From Pomacea canaliculata (Eukaryota; Mollusca; Gastropoda; Architaenioglossa; Ampullariidae): DNA of 64,000 bases. Below, in pieces: positions 45,869 through 59,402 of this stretch. Where the stretch lies: contig NC_037592.1 of the NCBI RefSeq assembly GCF_003073045.1, positions 11,622,007-11,686,006 on the forward strand. The letters are read 5' to 3'. A program made the translations under genes and the position numbers. Each line of letters opens with the position of its first letter. The stretch's first letter is position 1. The notes beneath the pieces were generated by a model. It saw only the letters and a list, made by a program, of their open reading frames with translations. It made no database searches and was not told the origin of the DNA.

Positions 45869-48685
45869 ATGAACAGAAGTAACTTTGTGAACCTTTTGGT
45901 TCTTTGTTTAAAAGGTGGGTCGTCATTCATCAGATTGACTATCAATGATTACGTCTATGATCGCTTTTCTACAAAAAACAACAACAGCAAACAAACAAAC
46001 ACAATAAAGACACGCATGGATTGGTTCACATTTCCTTTCAGTCATCAGCGGTCCCAGTGATCTGAAACTACTGGACAGAACTTGTGCACGTTGCAAAAGA
46101 CATCGGTAAAGCCCTTGGATCCCTTCCTCCACGCGTTATGTCTATTAATGGAACATGAACAGATTGATATCTATCACCACAGCTTTGACATTAAAACAGG
46201 AAAAGCAGTTCCAAAACGAGAAGCATGCGCCGTTGACAGTGTACAAAAAATAAGAAAATACAGCGGCTAGGGATTCATAATCCTGCGTCACTTTCTGAAT
46301 TCCAATATGGCGACCAGCAGAGCCAGCGAAGATCTATCCCTTAGTTTCAGATCAGTGAGCGGCTTGTAACTCAAATTAAACGATTGGATATGTATGTTGA
46401 GTGGTAAATCTGGACATACACAAAGTCGCTTAGCTTTCTTGTTAGTTGCACAGCATTCACCAAAGAACTTGAGACAAATGCTAAATTTGGTGCGTATGCT
46501 AGCGGAAAATAAAAATAGTAATTTTGACTGACAGTTTCCACTGTTACTTATATACTTAAGAGAAGAGTTTTTACAAGATGATGATGATAGTACATGCCTT
46601 TTATGGGAAACAGTGTCGACTCAATCCAAAGGCTTGCTTCATTCGTGCCTTTCTCAAGACAGGTGCCGGGTGACAATAATGTTGTATTATAGAAGTAACC
46701 TGACTTGGCAGAAGTTTCTTTTCTTTGTATCGTATTTTGATCAGGAGTGTGCTCGTGTCCCAGCGGATGGACACAAACGCCCATCAGCGGCTTGTGTTTG
46801 ACCTTTCAGCCGGCGCCGAAGTCTTGGTCGGAGGCACAGAAGGAATGCGTCAGCAGAGGCGGCCATCTTGCTATCATCAAAACAGCAGCCGACAACTCTG
46901 ACGTCATCAGCTTCAGGTAAGTTGTGCTGAACTGTCACCAACTTTTTCTGATACCGTTTCAAAAACATGAAAACGCTTCGACGAGGTTCCAGAGCTGATT
47001 GTACCAGAGAAACCGAATGATATTATCAAACATTTTAGTTTGTTTTCTGAACCACTACAGAAAGATAATATAGCTTGAAGAAATCAACGGGCTAATTCTT
47101 CGAGGGGAAAATGACTCGAAGGTCTTTTGCTAACTGCACATTTCAACACACTTTCACATTTTAAATCTTTCATACATATGCAGGCTATCACAGACCCAGC
47201 AAGGCGATCCTGTTTGGTTAGGGATGCACATACATGGTGGCAGTTGGTCCTGGACAGACGGAAGTCAGGTCAAGTGGGCAGACTGGGACAGCGGTTCTGC
47301 GCCTTCAACTCAAGGTAGGTCTGAACACTGTCAGTTACTGTAATTTGTGTTTATGTGTGTATCAAAAAGACATACAGAAAGAGGTGTGTATGTGTGTGAG
47401 AGAGAGGGAGAGAGATAATGGAGATAGAAGGTGTTCTTCAACACGACATGCATATGACACACATGTTTTGGGGATTTGTTTCATCGTTGAAATTTCCATC
47501 AGATTCAGAATTTTCAGTGTTTATCCAATTCAGATCTGCTAGATAAAACAAGCAGTTTATCCAGAAACAGACTAGATCAATAACTGTTAAGTGTTCTTGT
47601 GCAAATAGAGAATAGCTGCCATATTCTAGGCAGATAGCAAGTGGCACTGTGGAAGAATGCTTTCCCTCTTGTCCCGAGGCCAAAAAGACATCTGGGTGAC
47701 GACAAGTTGTTCGACCTTCGATCTACAGCTACCTATGCTAGATCACTCTGAAGCAGTTGACCTGCATGTTATCCAATCGCACGCTCAATCTACGTTTTAC
47801 GATGTCTTTGCTAAGAACTCTGCAGAGCTCGGCGAATACTGACTACTAGTATGTGTCTAGATCCTGATCTCTGCGGTGTGCTGACCTACAAGAATGTGCT
47901 GGCCTGGACTTATATCAACTGCGTCATGCCTCTCGCATTCATCTGTCAGTTTACTGGTTAGTACTTTCTTCGTTCACTGATACTTTTTTCTTTCACTGGT
48001 CATCATTATTATTATTATTATTTTTATCTCGAAAGCAGTTACAATTAAGTACAGTCTGCCTTTCGGGTCAGGAGCCTATCTTTCTTCCAGTTTGAGGGCT
48101 AAAAGCACGTAACCCCGAATGAGCATATGCTACTGTAATGAAAAATATATATATAAATATTTGAAAGATGAAAATATTAATAGGTGTAGGTATGCCCTCG
48201 TATGAGGCTGACAGCAAATATTCCCATACACTAGATGTTATGAACCTTATTCACGCAAGCGCCATCTTGAAACCAGCGGGAAACCTTTCGCCTCCACTCT
48301 CTACCCCTTTGCGTCTCATCTTAGGTTGCCGTTGCCGATACCCTCACCTGTTAATCAAGTCACAGACTAATCTATGGAATTATGTAATGCATATTTACTA
48401 TCTCTTTTTTCAGCTGCCAAATCCGGCGCTGCTCCGCCAGCATTGATTACTGGAACATGGCGTAAAATTGCCGTTGATGAACGCTGCGTTGGGACCGAGG
48501 TGGTTGCTAACCTGACGGCCTCGTCCCTCATCGACTGCGTTCGGCAGTGTCAGACCATAAATACGTGCAACGTCGTCAGCTTTACGCATACGCAGAAGAC
48601 GTGCGACTACACCGCCACCAGTGCTGACGCCCCGCAGCTGAGTGATGCACGTGGCTGGGAGACTTGGGTACTGGATAAACATTAA
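45869..48685 (+). CDS. Secreted C-type lectin domain plus PAN/apple domain protein; 5' end tentative
   Basis: Secure exons are 46745-46916, 47184-47314, 47861-47956 and 48414-48685 (TAA), all phase-matched. They encode a C-type lectin domain starting CPSGWTQTPISGLCLTFQ, then SWSEAQKECVSRGGHLAIIK, WLGMHIHGGSWSWTDGS and CGVLTYKNVLAWTYINC. The final exon holds a PAN/apple-like domain with paired cysteines (RCVGTEVVANLTASS, CVRQCQTINTCNVVSF, CDYTATSADAPQL). Upstream, 45869-45914 would give a signal-peptide-like start (MNRSNFVNLLVLCLK) that joins in phase to 46042-46105. That exon does not join in phase to 46745, so an exon is missing or a donor is wrong. The usual EPN/QPD sugar motif is absent (WDSGSAPSTQ) and the WND motif is altered, so calcium-dependent sugar binding is doubtful. 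Such proteins are common as extracellular recognition or mucus proteins in molluscs. Confidence 0.85.
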
Positions 48686-49549
48686 CAAAATCACGAAACC
48701 AAAGATTAAGGAATTTTGATCCCTCCTAAAGCTAAACTGGCAAGAATTTCCTAAATAGCATTCAATGATTACATAATATATAAGAATAAAAGGAATTTAA
48801 TATTCTGAAAACGATAATTAAAAGTGCAAAATGTGCATAGACAACAAATTCATAGACTATTTTATCTTTGTTTAGTTTATTGTAAAAACCATATTGTAAG
48901 AGTTAGTGTGTAGAGTAAATCAGCAGAATTTTTACTTTGTGAACAAAATTCTTTGTAAAATGTCTCCGAGTAAATGAATTATATATTTGTGATCAGTTGA
49001 AGAAAACGGTTAAATCTTTCTGTTAGTGGCATTCAGGGATATTGGAAGACATGTAAAATCAAGGCATCAGATAAACAATTCAAAATTATTTAATCTCTAA
49101 AAATCTTAGATAAAAGGATTTATTTTCACTCTCACTGACTTCTTTTACTTTATGTTTTAGTGGTCTCGTTGAATTCACCTGCTGTAGACAATAATGTGAC
49201 CAGTCAACGTTTCCAGCTTAATTCTTTAGTGATCACCATTTATTAACAGTTTGCAGCACGTCTTTGCGATATTCTTTTACATCATTGACTTTGCTTATAC
49301 TGTCCTTTACAAGTGACCTTGTCAAGTACTATTATTAATAACTCCTAGCCCACATAATGTTCCAGCTGATATTTATTTCTTGCAGCCCATGGCAATATAT
49401 TCAAGCATGTTCCCATGCAACATTTTCAGTATCACCTATATATATAAACAAATATAATGAGATTTTTATAAAGCCTTGCTTTGGAAGTTGCCAGATGCAC
49501 TACTCTGATTTCAACTCTCATGTGTATCATTTTCTTTCATTCTTTAATC
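48686..49549. other. Convergent intergenic region; no gene seen
   Basis: AT-rich sequence between the stop codons of the lectin gene (+) and the ISOC2-like gene (-). It should hold both 3' UTRs. No repeat or open frame of note. Confidence 0.5.
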
Positions 49550-52175
49550 CTACACGGGTGTGCCTTCTGGTGATAGTCCACTCAAAAGACCAGAGTCTGG
49601 CGCAGTTTCCCAGATGACTTTCTGGACTTCTCTGAACTTTGGATGAGCTGCATCTTTGCACAGCAGTAACATTACACTTTCACTTGTTGTTAAATATGCC
49701 CCAGCTTCCTTCATTCTCTGCAGCGCATATATCCTAAAAAATCAAACCAAGTTAGACAGAACAGACACTGGATAAGTGACCTTCTTAAAAGGTTGTTACA
49801 AAAAGTGTAGCTTGAATGTAACAATTATAAAAGATCTATGAAGGAAAATTTAAATATTATGAATTGAAAATTGTGTATATTTTGAATAAAACATGGATAG
49901 CAAAATAATAAAATCTTTATTTTAGCCAGTCCAGATTTCTTCAGCATATGTATTTTAACTAGCAATGTCACTAAACAAGGTTGCCCAAGTTTATGAGTAG
50001 CTTACCTGTCCACCATGCTGCGTGAAGAACATGCATCAGCAATGACATGAACATCATAGTTACGTTCCAAAAGATCCAGTGTTGTCTGCAGAACACAAGC
50101 TTGGGTCTCTATTCCACACAGGATCACTGATTTTATATCTGGAGCATGGAAATATGCCAACATTAGTGGTCTTAAAAATTAAGACATTTGTTACCAATAA
50201 AAGAGCTGCATAAAAGCAAAGTGTCTTAAACCTATAAATAATAACGCTCTTGTCATTTGATTCCACTTGACTTTTGAGAAATAAATAGTGATTTCATCTC
50301 ATTTTCTGATTATCATCTTTTCCTTTGGGACATATTTGTTGTCTGGTATAGTCCAGACAGCATATGGCTGTAAGTATTTTTAGTTGACTAATTTTTTATT
50401 TTTTTATTCTTATCTTGATGATTATTCTGGTAGGAAGTTTTGTGGCTAAGGGGCATAATGCAACAATGAACAACAGGATTTACTAAGAAATAGTCTAGAT
50501 AACAAAAAAGGAGGCTCACTGGGATTTTACTTATAAAAGGATTTACATGAAAGTTAAAAGACTTGCCCTGGCTGCATTTACAGTTGTGTAGTATGACAGA
50601 CAGTAAATGTCAAACTACATATTTAATCCATTCATTTTTTGGCATTATTGCACATGCTTAATAGTTTAAATTAAGGTAAATTTCTTAAAATCTGTGCTGT
50701 GCTTCCTTCTCCTAAATCTATACTGTACTATAATAATTCAAAAGTTAAATTTTGAAAATAATTATACTTCAAAGAAAATTTAGAAAAATATATTAATGCA
50801 TCATATGCAGGTCATGGAAACATAACAGAGGAGATGGGTAGACTAATGTGAGTTTACTTTATTGCATCAGCACACACATTATTACATATTGCCAGTCACT
50901 AAAAATTTAAATGGGCATATGCACAGATGATGACCATTCTCACCACCACACTGCTTTAGATACTTCTCCACATCAGGGATCAGCATTGAGAACCGAGTCT
51001 TGCTGAACACCTTTTCATCCTTGACTCCAAGCTCTGGCACAGTGTGACCAAGCCCTATTTTGACAAAGAATTTATGAGCAGTTACTGCAGCATAGTGTGT
51101 TTCATCTGGTAATAATAATTAAATTTGCCGAAAAATAAAAATTCATTGATCCTATGCATTATAGTATGATTTTCAATTCTGCCAGGACTGATTTTATGGT
51201 TGGCTGCTTTATATCCCACTGGGTCAGTAACTATATGGACATATATATAGTAAGCTAAACTGACACTCTTAACAGGTATATACCTGCAGATGCCGTTGGG
51301 GGAAAAAGGTTTGCGTCGGTTTATATTAGTGCCGGGTGTGTAGCAGACGAAGACAAGCGACTGGTGAGCAGACGACGAAGGCCGAATGACATCGTTTTAT
51401 CACGAACTTCTACGTGGTTTTATTTATTAATTTTTTTATAATGGGTCCACCTACATATGTGCCATTTTTGTTATGGTCGTTGCAGGTTTCCCTATAAGTA
51501 AGCGGTGTCAATATTTTTTCCATAAAACTTTATTGACTATAATGACTGCTGATCGAATGTTTACTCGATCGTCTGCAACAGTCGAATCAAATATGCTTTT
51601 CTGTGTACGTAAAAGTATAGTAAATTAAAGGCCGTTGAGGTAGGGCACACGTTTTGTCACTTCACTGTCCGAGCATAAAAACACAACAAAAGTAATCATT
51701 AACATCGTAGCGGTAGTACCTTCCGGTAACGGCGATCATGGGTGTTTACAAGACAAGTTCGTGGCTACAACTTAATGTGTGCTAGCTGTCCTCCACGCAT
51801 ATTTTCATGAGGTCACATTAAATAGCACGATACATGAATTAATTTTTGTTGATGGTGTTTTGATTTAGCGGACGAATAGTATCTGTATACCATTCTTCAA
51901 ATACTCAATGTAAATTTTGGTCTTCTGTCTTTTAAATTTAGAAAATTTTAAGTTGCAAAATATTTAAGAAAAAAAGTCACCAAGGCTGTACCTTTCGGAT
52001 ACTGTTCAGTTACCACTACAGGCATTTCCAAGAGTCGTGCCACCTGTAACATGCGTCCGGCAACGTTGACAATCTGCGGAAAATATTTTATAGCTGGACG
52101 AAATTTTTCTTGCATATCACACAAAAAAAGACATGAATTTTCCACAGTCATCTTTCCCAGTCTTCTAACAGCCAT
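49550..52175 (-). CDS. ISOC2: Isochorismatase-domain protein (ISOC2-like), complete in 4 exons
   Basis: Coding exons in transcript order are 51992-52175, 50944-51054, 50006-50138 and 49550-49733, giving 203 residues; human ISOC2 has 205. Landmarks are [102 protein letters not shown] and the C-terminal [11 protein letters not shown]. The cysteine-hydrolase triad is Asp20 (CDMQ), Lys80 (SKTRFSM) and Cys113 (TQACV). The fold is that of isochorismatase-like hydrolases, but the animal substrate is unknown; the mammalian protein has been linked to the cytosol and mitochondria. The start is the first ATG that fits the family. All junctions are GT-AG with matching phase. Confidence 0.95.
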
Positions 52176-52304
52176 GATGAGTGCCCGCCTAAGGTCTCGG
52201 TAGCAGACGATACCAATTGCGAATTTGCAAAACGAACCATTTCAGAATTCTGAACCAATTGGAAATGAGTCAAAACAGCCTGCTCCATGGTTGACAGTGA
52301 GAGG

Positions 52305-52435
52305 GGACCGCCGTTCCAAGACTATTTTCGCTCCATAGCATGGGTCAGATCGTCCCATCTTTGTCCATTTCGCTCCAGGTAAGACCATTCCGTCCCATCA
52401 CCGAACAGTCAAATCGTCCCAGGTCCAAAAGACTA
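52305..52435. repeat. Short motif repeat (TTCGCTCC / TCGTCCCA)
   Basis: The phrases TTTTCGCTCCATAG, GATCGTCCCATCTTTGTCC, TTTCGCTCCAGG, TTCCGTCCCATCAC and AATCGTCCCAGGTCC follow each other as imperfect repeats. This looks like a fragment of a dispersed repeat; the family is not recognised. Confidence 0.4.
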
Positions 52436-54478
52436 ATCGATTACCGAATAGAGCCACGCGAATAAGTTGAATAATCAAGAAGTGGCCGTTTGGCATGCAG
52501 TGATCGCGAATAAACGTGACTTCTGTCTTCAAACCAGCTCAAAAAGCATATTGTGATTTGTATAATTTTGCTTTTGCAATGCCATTTTATTTATTTATTT
52601 AGAAAACGCTTTTTTCAAGTCTGTAACAAAGCTTTGCACTTAAAATTAGCTATTGTTTTACACCTTCATCTTGCACCATGGCCATGACAACTAATCTGCT
52701 TTTACGAGATGCCACATTCAGAGAGAAATTGTGCGAGATCTAAACCCACAGTCACACCTTTGCATGACAAGTGCTATGTTGCACTTATGACACGAGAGCA
52801 TTTTTTAAAAGTTAAATCACTTGTTTTCACAACCTGTTATCATGTAAACCTTTTTTTAAGCAATTATCTGTGTAAATATATTATCATAAAAATGTTGCCT
52901 GTGCACACAAACACACACAGTACATACACAGAAGAGAAAACAACCATGCATATTTATAAAAGATTTAATGGCAATCATTTGATAAAAAAGATTTACGACA
53001 CAGAAACACCACCACACATAACCACATGTAAAAACCAGGACAGGTATCAGGGTGTCATTTATGAGCTCAAGTAAAAGGGAGCTGTAAAAGGAATGAACAC
53101 GCACATAAAAAGGGACAGAAACAAGATATAGGCAAGGCTCACAGCACCCATACAGATAAACATTCATATTTTGTATCTACTTTACCATTGTCATTTTTAC
53201 TTGGTAGCAGTCATGCATTTTCTTTCTCGTTTTATGTTCATTTTCAGAATTGGTACAAAATACAACTACATGGCAAATATGCATCCACGTCATGCAGCAG
53301 AATGCAATCATGTGTCTGCTTAAAAAAAAAAATGCTGCTTAGTTATGCTATTTTTAATGATGGAACTGTATTTAAGACCTGTAAATTTACATTCTTGACA
53401 CTTTGTACTAAATACAGATATTTGAATGGTTCTTATTTATAGCAACAAACAAGTCTGAAGAAGTAGTTATTTATATATTTTTTTTAATTTTTACGAACTA
53501 TGTAGACTTTAAGAGAGGCTTGATCATTTAATTAAACAGTTTTCACAGAGCAGAAATGTCACAATAGTAAAGTCAGTTTCATTATAAATGTACTGCTGAA
53601 AGTGCACAACCATTTACAATCAAATAAAATTAGATTTCACATATTTCTATGGACACTCCAGACCTTAAAGCAACTCAATGCCAGCATGTTTGCAGAAACA
53701 TTAAATAAAAAAAAAAAGACTTCATTAAAACAAACTGCATATGTGCAACAGTAATTCTTCCGGAGGTTTATTTGAATATCATGCTAAGTTTTCTCTCTGA
53801 TTGAATACCTTAAAACTTAACACACCATAAAGTTATAGATGCTTCATATTTATGTCAATATAAGCTACCCTAAATGAAAGATTCCTCACTATTTTAATTT
53901 AAAAACCCAGCAAGAGGGCAACCAGATGTGTTTGATTGCAACATTTCTGGGTTATGTTCAAGGTCTATTTATTTTTTAAGTCCAAGTCATAGGCAAACAG
54001 ATTGTAGCAAAAAAGGTAGAGGCTAGTTTGTTATACTATAGTATTATTATTGTGTTTAAGATGCTTTAAGGTATTTTTTACTAAAATATATGAATAACTG
54101 ATGCTAATAACAGACATAAGTTAAAACTTACAAAATTGACTTTATGCCTGCAGTCTTATGCAAAAACATGACTCTCAAATCTTATTTTGAGCAAACAAAG
54201 ATCAGAAAGTGTGAATGAATGAATAGCGTCTATAATTTTTTCAAGTATTTAAATAAACACTGGGATGGCATGTTACCTGTGAGAGCCATTGATTTACATA
54301 TTTTCTTTCAGGACATTACAATTAACAATAGAAACAACAACCTATCAATATTCTCAGAAGCAATTGATATTTCAAGATTAAGGACAAACCATTCAACAGT
54401 AAAGATTAAAGGTCTAGAAGGGTGCAAATTTATTTTTCAGAGTAAAACTCAGTACAAAGTATTTCCCCAAATCTAGGT

Positions 54479-55118
54479 CAGTGGTGGGGAACCTTTATTC
54501 TACCAAGGGCCATGTATTTATAACATAATTCACAGACTGTTCACAATTATTAACTTAAAAATTACTTTTCTATATTTAGGTAGCTCAACCCTGATGATAT
54601 GGCTGGAACTGCTTCTCCAGCACCACAATGGCTTTTTTCATTACTGCTAACACATCGCCAAAAACTACCACAAAAGTGCCTTTGACTTCAACAAAAATGA
54701 TAATTTGTCCATTTTTCTTGGAAAAATCTACACTCTGCATCAATTTTTTTTCTATGTAGTCACCATTTGTAGGACAAGATACGATCTCATCACATCTTGT
54801 ATCACTGTTGTTTTGCCACAGCATGTTAACACTTTCACGATGTATACACATACACTCTGCTTGACATAACTGTTCTCTAAGCAATAAAGGTAGACAGGCT
54901 GGAGAAGAGAAGCATACATGTCTATTGTGTACTTTTATGTGTTCTGTCCCATAATAGATGTTTCTTTCTTGTCTCTCAAAATTTGTCATTATCACAATTC
55001 ACTTTATATAATTTATGTTGCTATTAAAAAAAGTTCCTAGATTTATTAAACTTCAAATCCTTCTTGCAGTGCCTTGGAAGGGTCAGACCCAATGATTGCA
55101 AGCCATGCCCCACCCCTG
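54479..55118. mobile_element. hAT-type non-autonomous element with perfect 8-bp target duplication
   Basis: The element begins CAGTGGTGGGGAAC and ends TGCCCCACCCCTG, an imperfect inverted repeat. It is flanked by the perfect 8-bp direct repeat ATCTAGGT (54471-54478 and 55119-55126), the length that marks hAT insertion. It shares an internal stretch with the element in ITFG2 intron 5. A 136-codon minus-strand frame (54585-54995) lies inside but shows no domain I recognise. Confidence 0.8.
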
Positions 55119-58100
55119 ATCTAGGTAGATACCCACCTTCATGCAAAAAAAAAAAAAAAAGGTGGGGGGGGGCAATAATACATGGACATCAGAATTGCAC
55201 ATGAATATGTTTACATTGTCAAGGCATCAGCCAATAGGAAAGCTGAGACAATACATTAAATTATGCATATTTGTATAAATGTAATGTCAAAAGTCTGACT
55301 TCTTTTTGTACAAGATGTTTAGTATATCTTTAAAGAGGGTTATTCCCCCAGATTTTGGGAAATAGTATCTTGCAGTCAATTCAAAAAAGTATGCACCCCA
55401 CTAGACCTTTAAGGAGACCAAATGTCCAGTGTTGTCAAGGTTAGCTAAAGCTGCAGCTGTTATCAAGTTCACAAGTCAAAGCATCCATCAAAAGCACAAG
55501 GTATACAGCCAAAATACTTTTGAACATGAGTAAATGAATCACACTATAAAGAGTTACACTAAAAATTAAGGTTAGGGGGTGGCGGATATCAGACACCACA
55601 GCTGCAGTTTCATAATTAAGATTGGTCTTTTTCTTGAACACAATATTAACACTTGCACAATGCCACAGATTTTGGGGCAAAGACACAGATGCAGATGACT
55701 GATTCAATGACAACAGCAGCATAGACTGTTTACAAAAATAAGCAGTAGCAGAGATCACCATATTACTGATGAATGTTGGCCAATAATTTTAATATCATGC
55801 TGTCAGTCTTATACCTTGGATTAAACCATAGAATTCATACAAGCCAGAAACTGAAATAAGAACTGAACTGCCAAAAATACAAAATACTCGTACTTCTTGG
55901 GGAAATAAAATGTTCTTTCAAAGTTTTTTAAACCCCAAACTTCATTAAATCCCTTTGCTAATCTGTAACACACAAAAATGAAAAATTTCACATATCCCTT
56001 GCAGTAGTTAAGACTAATGGATATAACTCATATAACACTTTTGTCCAAGTGCTATTATTTATTCCACTTAAACTCTGCTGTTTAACACCCATACTTCAGT
56101 TTTTAAATTGTTCACAGTACTAGTGCTTTAAGTGATTTGTTAAAAACCTTTATATAAACTCAAGATATTTACTCTCTTGTGCATGCTATCAACACAAATT
56201 AATTGTACCATCCACTTGGCTAATTTTTAAGGATTGACCAAAATCCATAATAATTATCTGCATCTATATTTCACTGGCAGTAATGTTTTTAAAATGTTAT
56301 CTTTTTCATCCCAAACCCATTTTATAAGAACCATAATAAGAAAGCATTCAACACAAGTAGTTAACACAGCATTTGTTTGCAAAAACATTAACCTGTGCAA
56401 GAAATTTAACTTTATCTTCCCACCAGTCCATTTTTTTATGCATTACTGAAAAATAGCACCTAGCAAGAAACTAACTGAATTAAAGAAAAGTCAAGCGTGA
56501 AAACCAAACTTTTTCAGAATTACCCGTTATGTGCTGTTAGGGTGATGCATGTATGAGTTGCAAATGATTAATTCTCTGTAGTAACCAAAAAATGTAAGTG
56601 GTGCATCCTAACGAACAATTCTTAATATTTGCCTTTTTGTGTGTTCAGGCTTGCATGTGTGGTGGGTAGTAATAAAAGAAAAAATTAACTGAAATCCTCA
56701 TCATTCTTCTGACAAACAACTCTGGCACTCTCTCTCTCGTAAGCCCAACATACTAAATCGTCCTCAAAACATTGCATTGCCGATAAATGGCCTTACATAA
56801 ACTTGTTCATTTATTCCATTCATTTTCAGAGATGGATACCACACATTTGAATTGCTCATCTCTTCAGCTAAGCATTGTAACAAAGAAATAAAGAGAATTA
56901 TAAACCACCATCATGGATACAAACAACCTCAGCTGACAAAATATATCACGAACTTGGAAAGTCTGGCCTGAACAAATTGTCTTTATGAAATTAAGAAACA
57001 GGAAGAACCTTTAACATAAAATGATATCAAGGAGTAGGGAAGAAAATCTTGAATAGACATTACCTTTAAAAACATGTAAAATTTTGTAATATACTTTGCA
57101 AAATATAGAAATAATGTATCATTTTGCACAGAAAAGGCAAGAAATTTTCCATGTCAAAAATGTATCTAAGCAGTGTATGCATATAATGTGTGTATATCTA
57201 TACATATAGTAAATAATCACCTTAATGCATAAAACTAAAACAATTGAAACACCTCACCTGTCAGAATTTACTCACACAGAAAATATGCACAATACTAGGT
57301 AGCATTTGATAAAAAGAATCACCTAGTTAGTCCTAATACTTATTCAAGAAAGAAGTAATGATTACATCATTCTAAATTTCTGGAGGAAATGAAAATTTCA
57401 GTACTTACATCCCCCATTCAAATTAGACCGGGATGATTATTTTTAACACCACAAACAAAACTTCGTATTCTACAAATCTTAGATCATTTGTGAAAATTGT
57501 TATAAAGGAAAATGCCCAAGACATTAAAGTGATTCAAAGTCTGTTCTAAATAAACTTTACCAAAATCAGCATGTACAAACAAGTGGGATTGGTGTTTTAA
57601 ACCAAGCCATCAACTAAGGCTATATCATGGTAAACCAGCCAGCTCTGTAGATGCCACATGCAGAGAAAGAACAGGCTGCCCGCATGTACAAACAAAACAT
57701 TTATTTGAGTAATGACTATGATGGCAACTCCATAAATATCCTAAAATTTGTGTGCAAAACTGCATAGCACACACACAGGTCTGAAAAAAACTCCTAATTT
57801 TTAAAATTCACACATTTAATAATATAAGGCTGAAAAAAATAGGTATTCAATAGCAAAAACTGTTGATGACATTCTTATGGTTTAATCCATTAACACTACA
57901 CAGTTTTCTTTCTCTCAACTGTATTAGAACATGACCATGCACACATTAAGACACTGACACATAATTAAAAATTAAAAAAAAGGAAAGAAAAACTACTAAG
58001 GGGAAGGAAGAAATGTTAAAATAGCAGAGCCTTAGAGTAATGCATATATACTGTTCTTATCAAATATTTCCCAAAACCACAGGCAAATACAGAAAGGAAG

Positions 58101-59402
58101 ATCTTATCTCCATTATAAAAACCAAATAAAGCGAAGAACATGCAAACATGTCATTTTTCACTGCCTAGTTTTTGTTCATACTTCAATTCTGTGCTTCTAA
58201 GTCAGCAAAACTGCCCACAAATTGTACAATCTATAAAACTGTCCTTGCAGTGTAGTTGTCAACCACAATGCTATGAACAAACCAACTAAATTTCACATAC
58301 TAACGTTTTTAAGCTATTCTGGTTCTTTAACTTTTGTAGAAACTTGACTGCAACAGAGGTCCTGGTCTGAATCTACAGACTGGTAAATTCAACTCTTACA
58401 GTTCAGCACTTTTAATGCTGAAAATGAAAAAAAAGGGGTAGGGGGAAGAAAGTGCAAAACCTAACATTTCCTAACAGACTCTCCTTCACTCTTTGCAACA
58501 GTTTTTCTATAAATAGGCGGCCACCAAATAAGATCACCATCAAAAAGTACTTTCATATCATAATTTGTTCAACAATCAAAAACCAACAGTTTCTCAGTAG
58601 CTAGAAAGTATGCATATTGCCTTAGCCAAACAGGTATGAGGCAGTTAAGCCACTTACACGAGCCACACAGCTTTATAAGCAACTGTATGCAAGCCATTTA
58701 CACTTTCATACATAGACATATTAATCACTTAAAAAGGTCTTTGCACAGTATGCTCAATTCAAACTTCCACATACCTATATTAAGTATATAAAAGAGCTGG
58801 AAGAAAGAGCATGGACAACCATACATATTACTGGGTAATAAAATTAAAGATACAATTGCCTTGATGCAGATGAGTTTTTTTCCTGCTACCTTGTCATGTA
58901 GACAGGTTTTTGCTAATTCATCTCTGCAAGGCAAGCAGCAGCTGGACTTTAATGATACACATATCCATTAGAGTGGGCGAAGACAACAGATATCTACAAG
59001 GACAGCATATATACCAGAGACCACACCCTTGAAATACCAGGTACAGCAAACTCTCAACAATCGTCTTGAACAGCACACACAGAGGAAAAAAAGAGTTGTT
59101 AAGTGCTGCATGCTGACCTGTTCCTGATTCAAAAGGGCAAGAAGACCAAGCATGTAATTGATGGAACAGCACTCCATATAACTGCTACAATGCTAGACTT
59201 TGATGTAGTCCTTCCATGCATCTGAAGCTGTTCATTAAGCATCAGCTGACCGACATCACAATGGTGAACTAGAAAGACTGATGTTTGCCCTAGATGGTGA
59301 TCATTAGTCCTCCAGGGCTGATGGAAAACGGGCCCTGAAGTCGATCACTAATGGAGAGAGAGAGAGGATGAAGCATTGAAAAGTTTCTGTATCTGCTGCC
59401 AG

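Larger units (their letters stand above)
52176..59402. other. ISOC2 upstream region and probable long Ras 3' UTR; no gene seen
   Basis: Next to 52176 should lie the ISOC2 promoter. The remainder is AT-rich with scattered homopolymers and short random frames, and one hAT element at 54479-55118. The Ras gene is transcribed leftward into it. Several minus-strand AATAAA signals occur, including a cluster near 52583-52600, so the Ras 3' UTR may be several kilobases long, as in other animals. Confidence 0.45.

Noticed and set aside
52709..53074. 121-codon plus-strand frame
   Set aside because: Low-complexity composition, no domain, and it lies antisense to the probable Ras 3' UTR.
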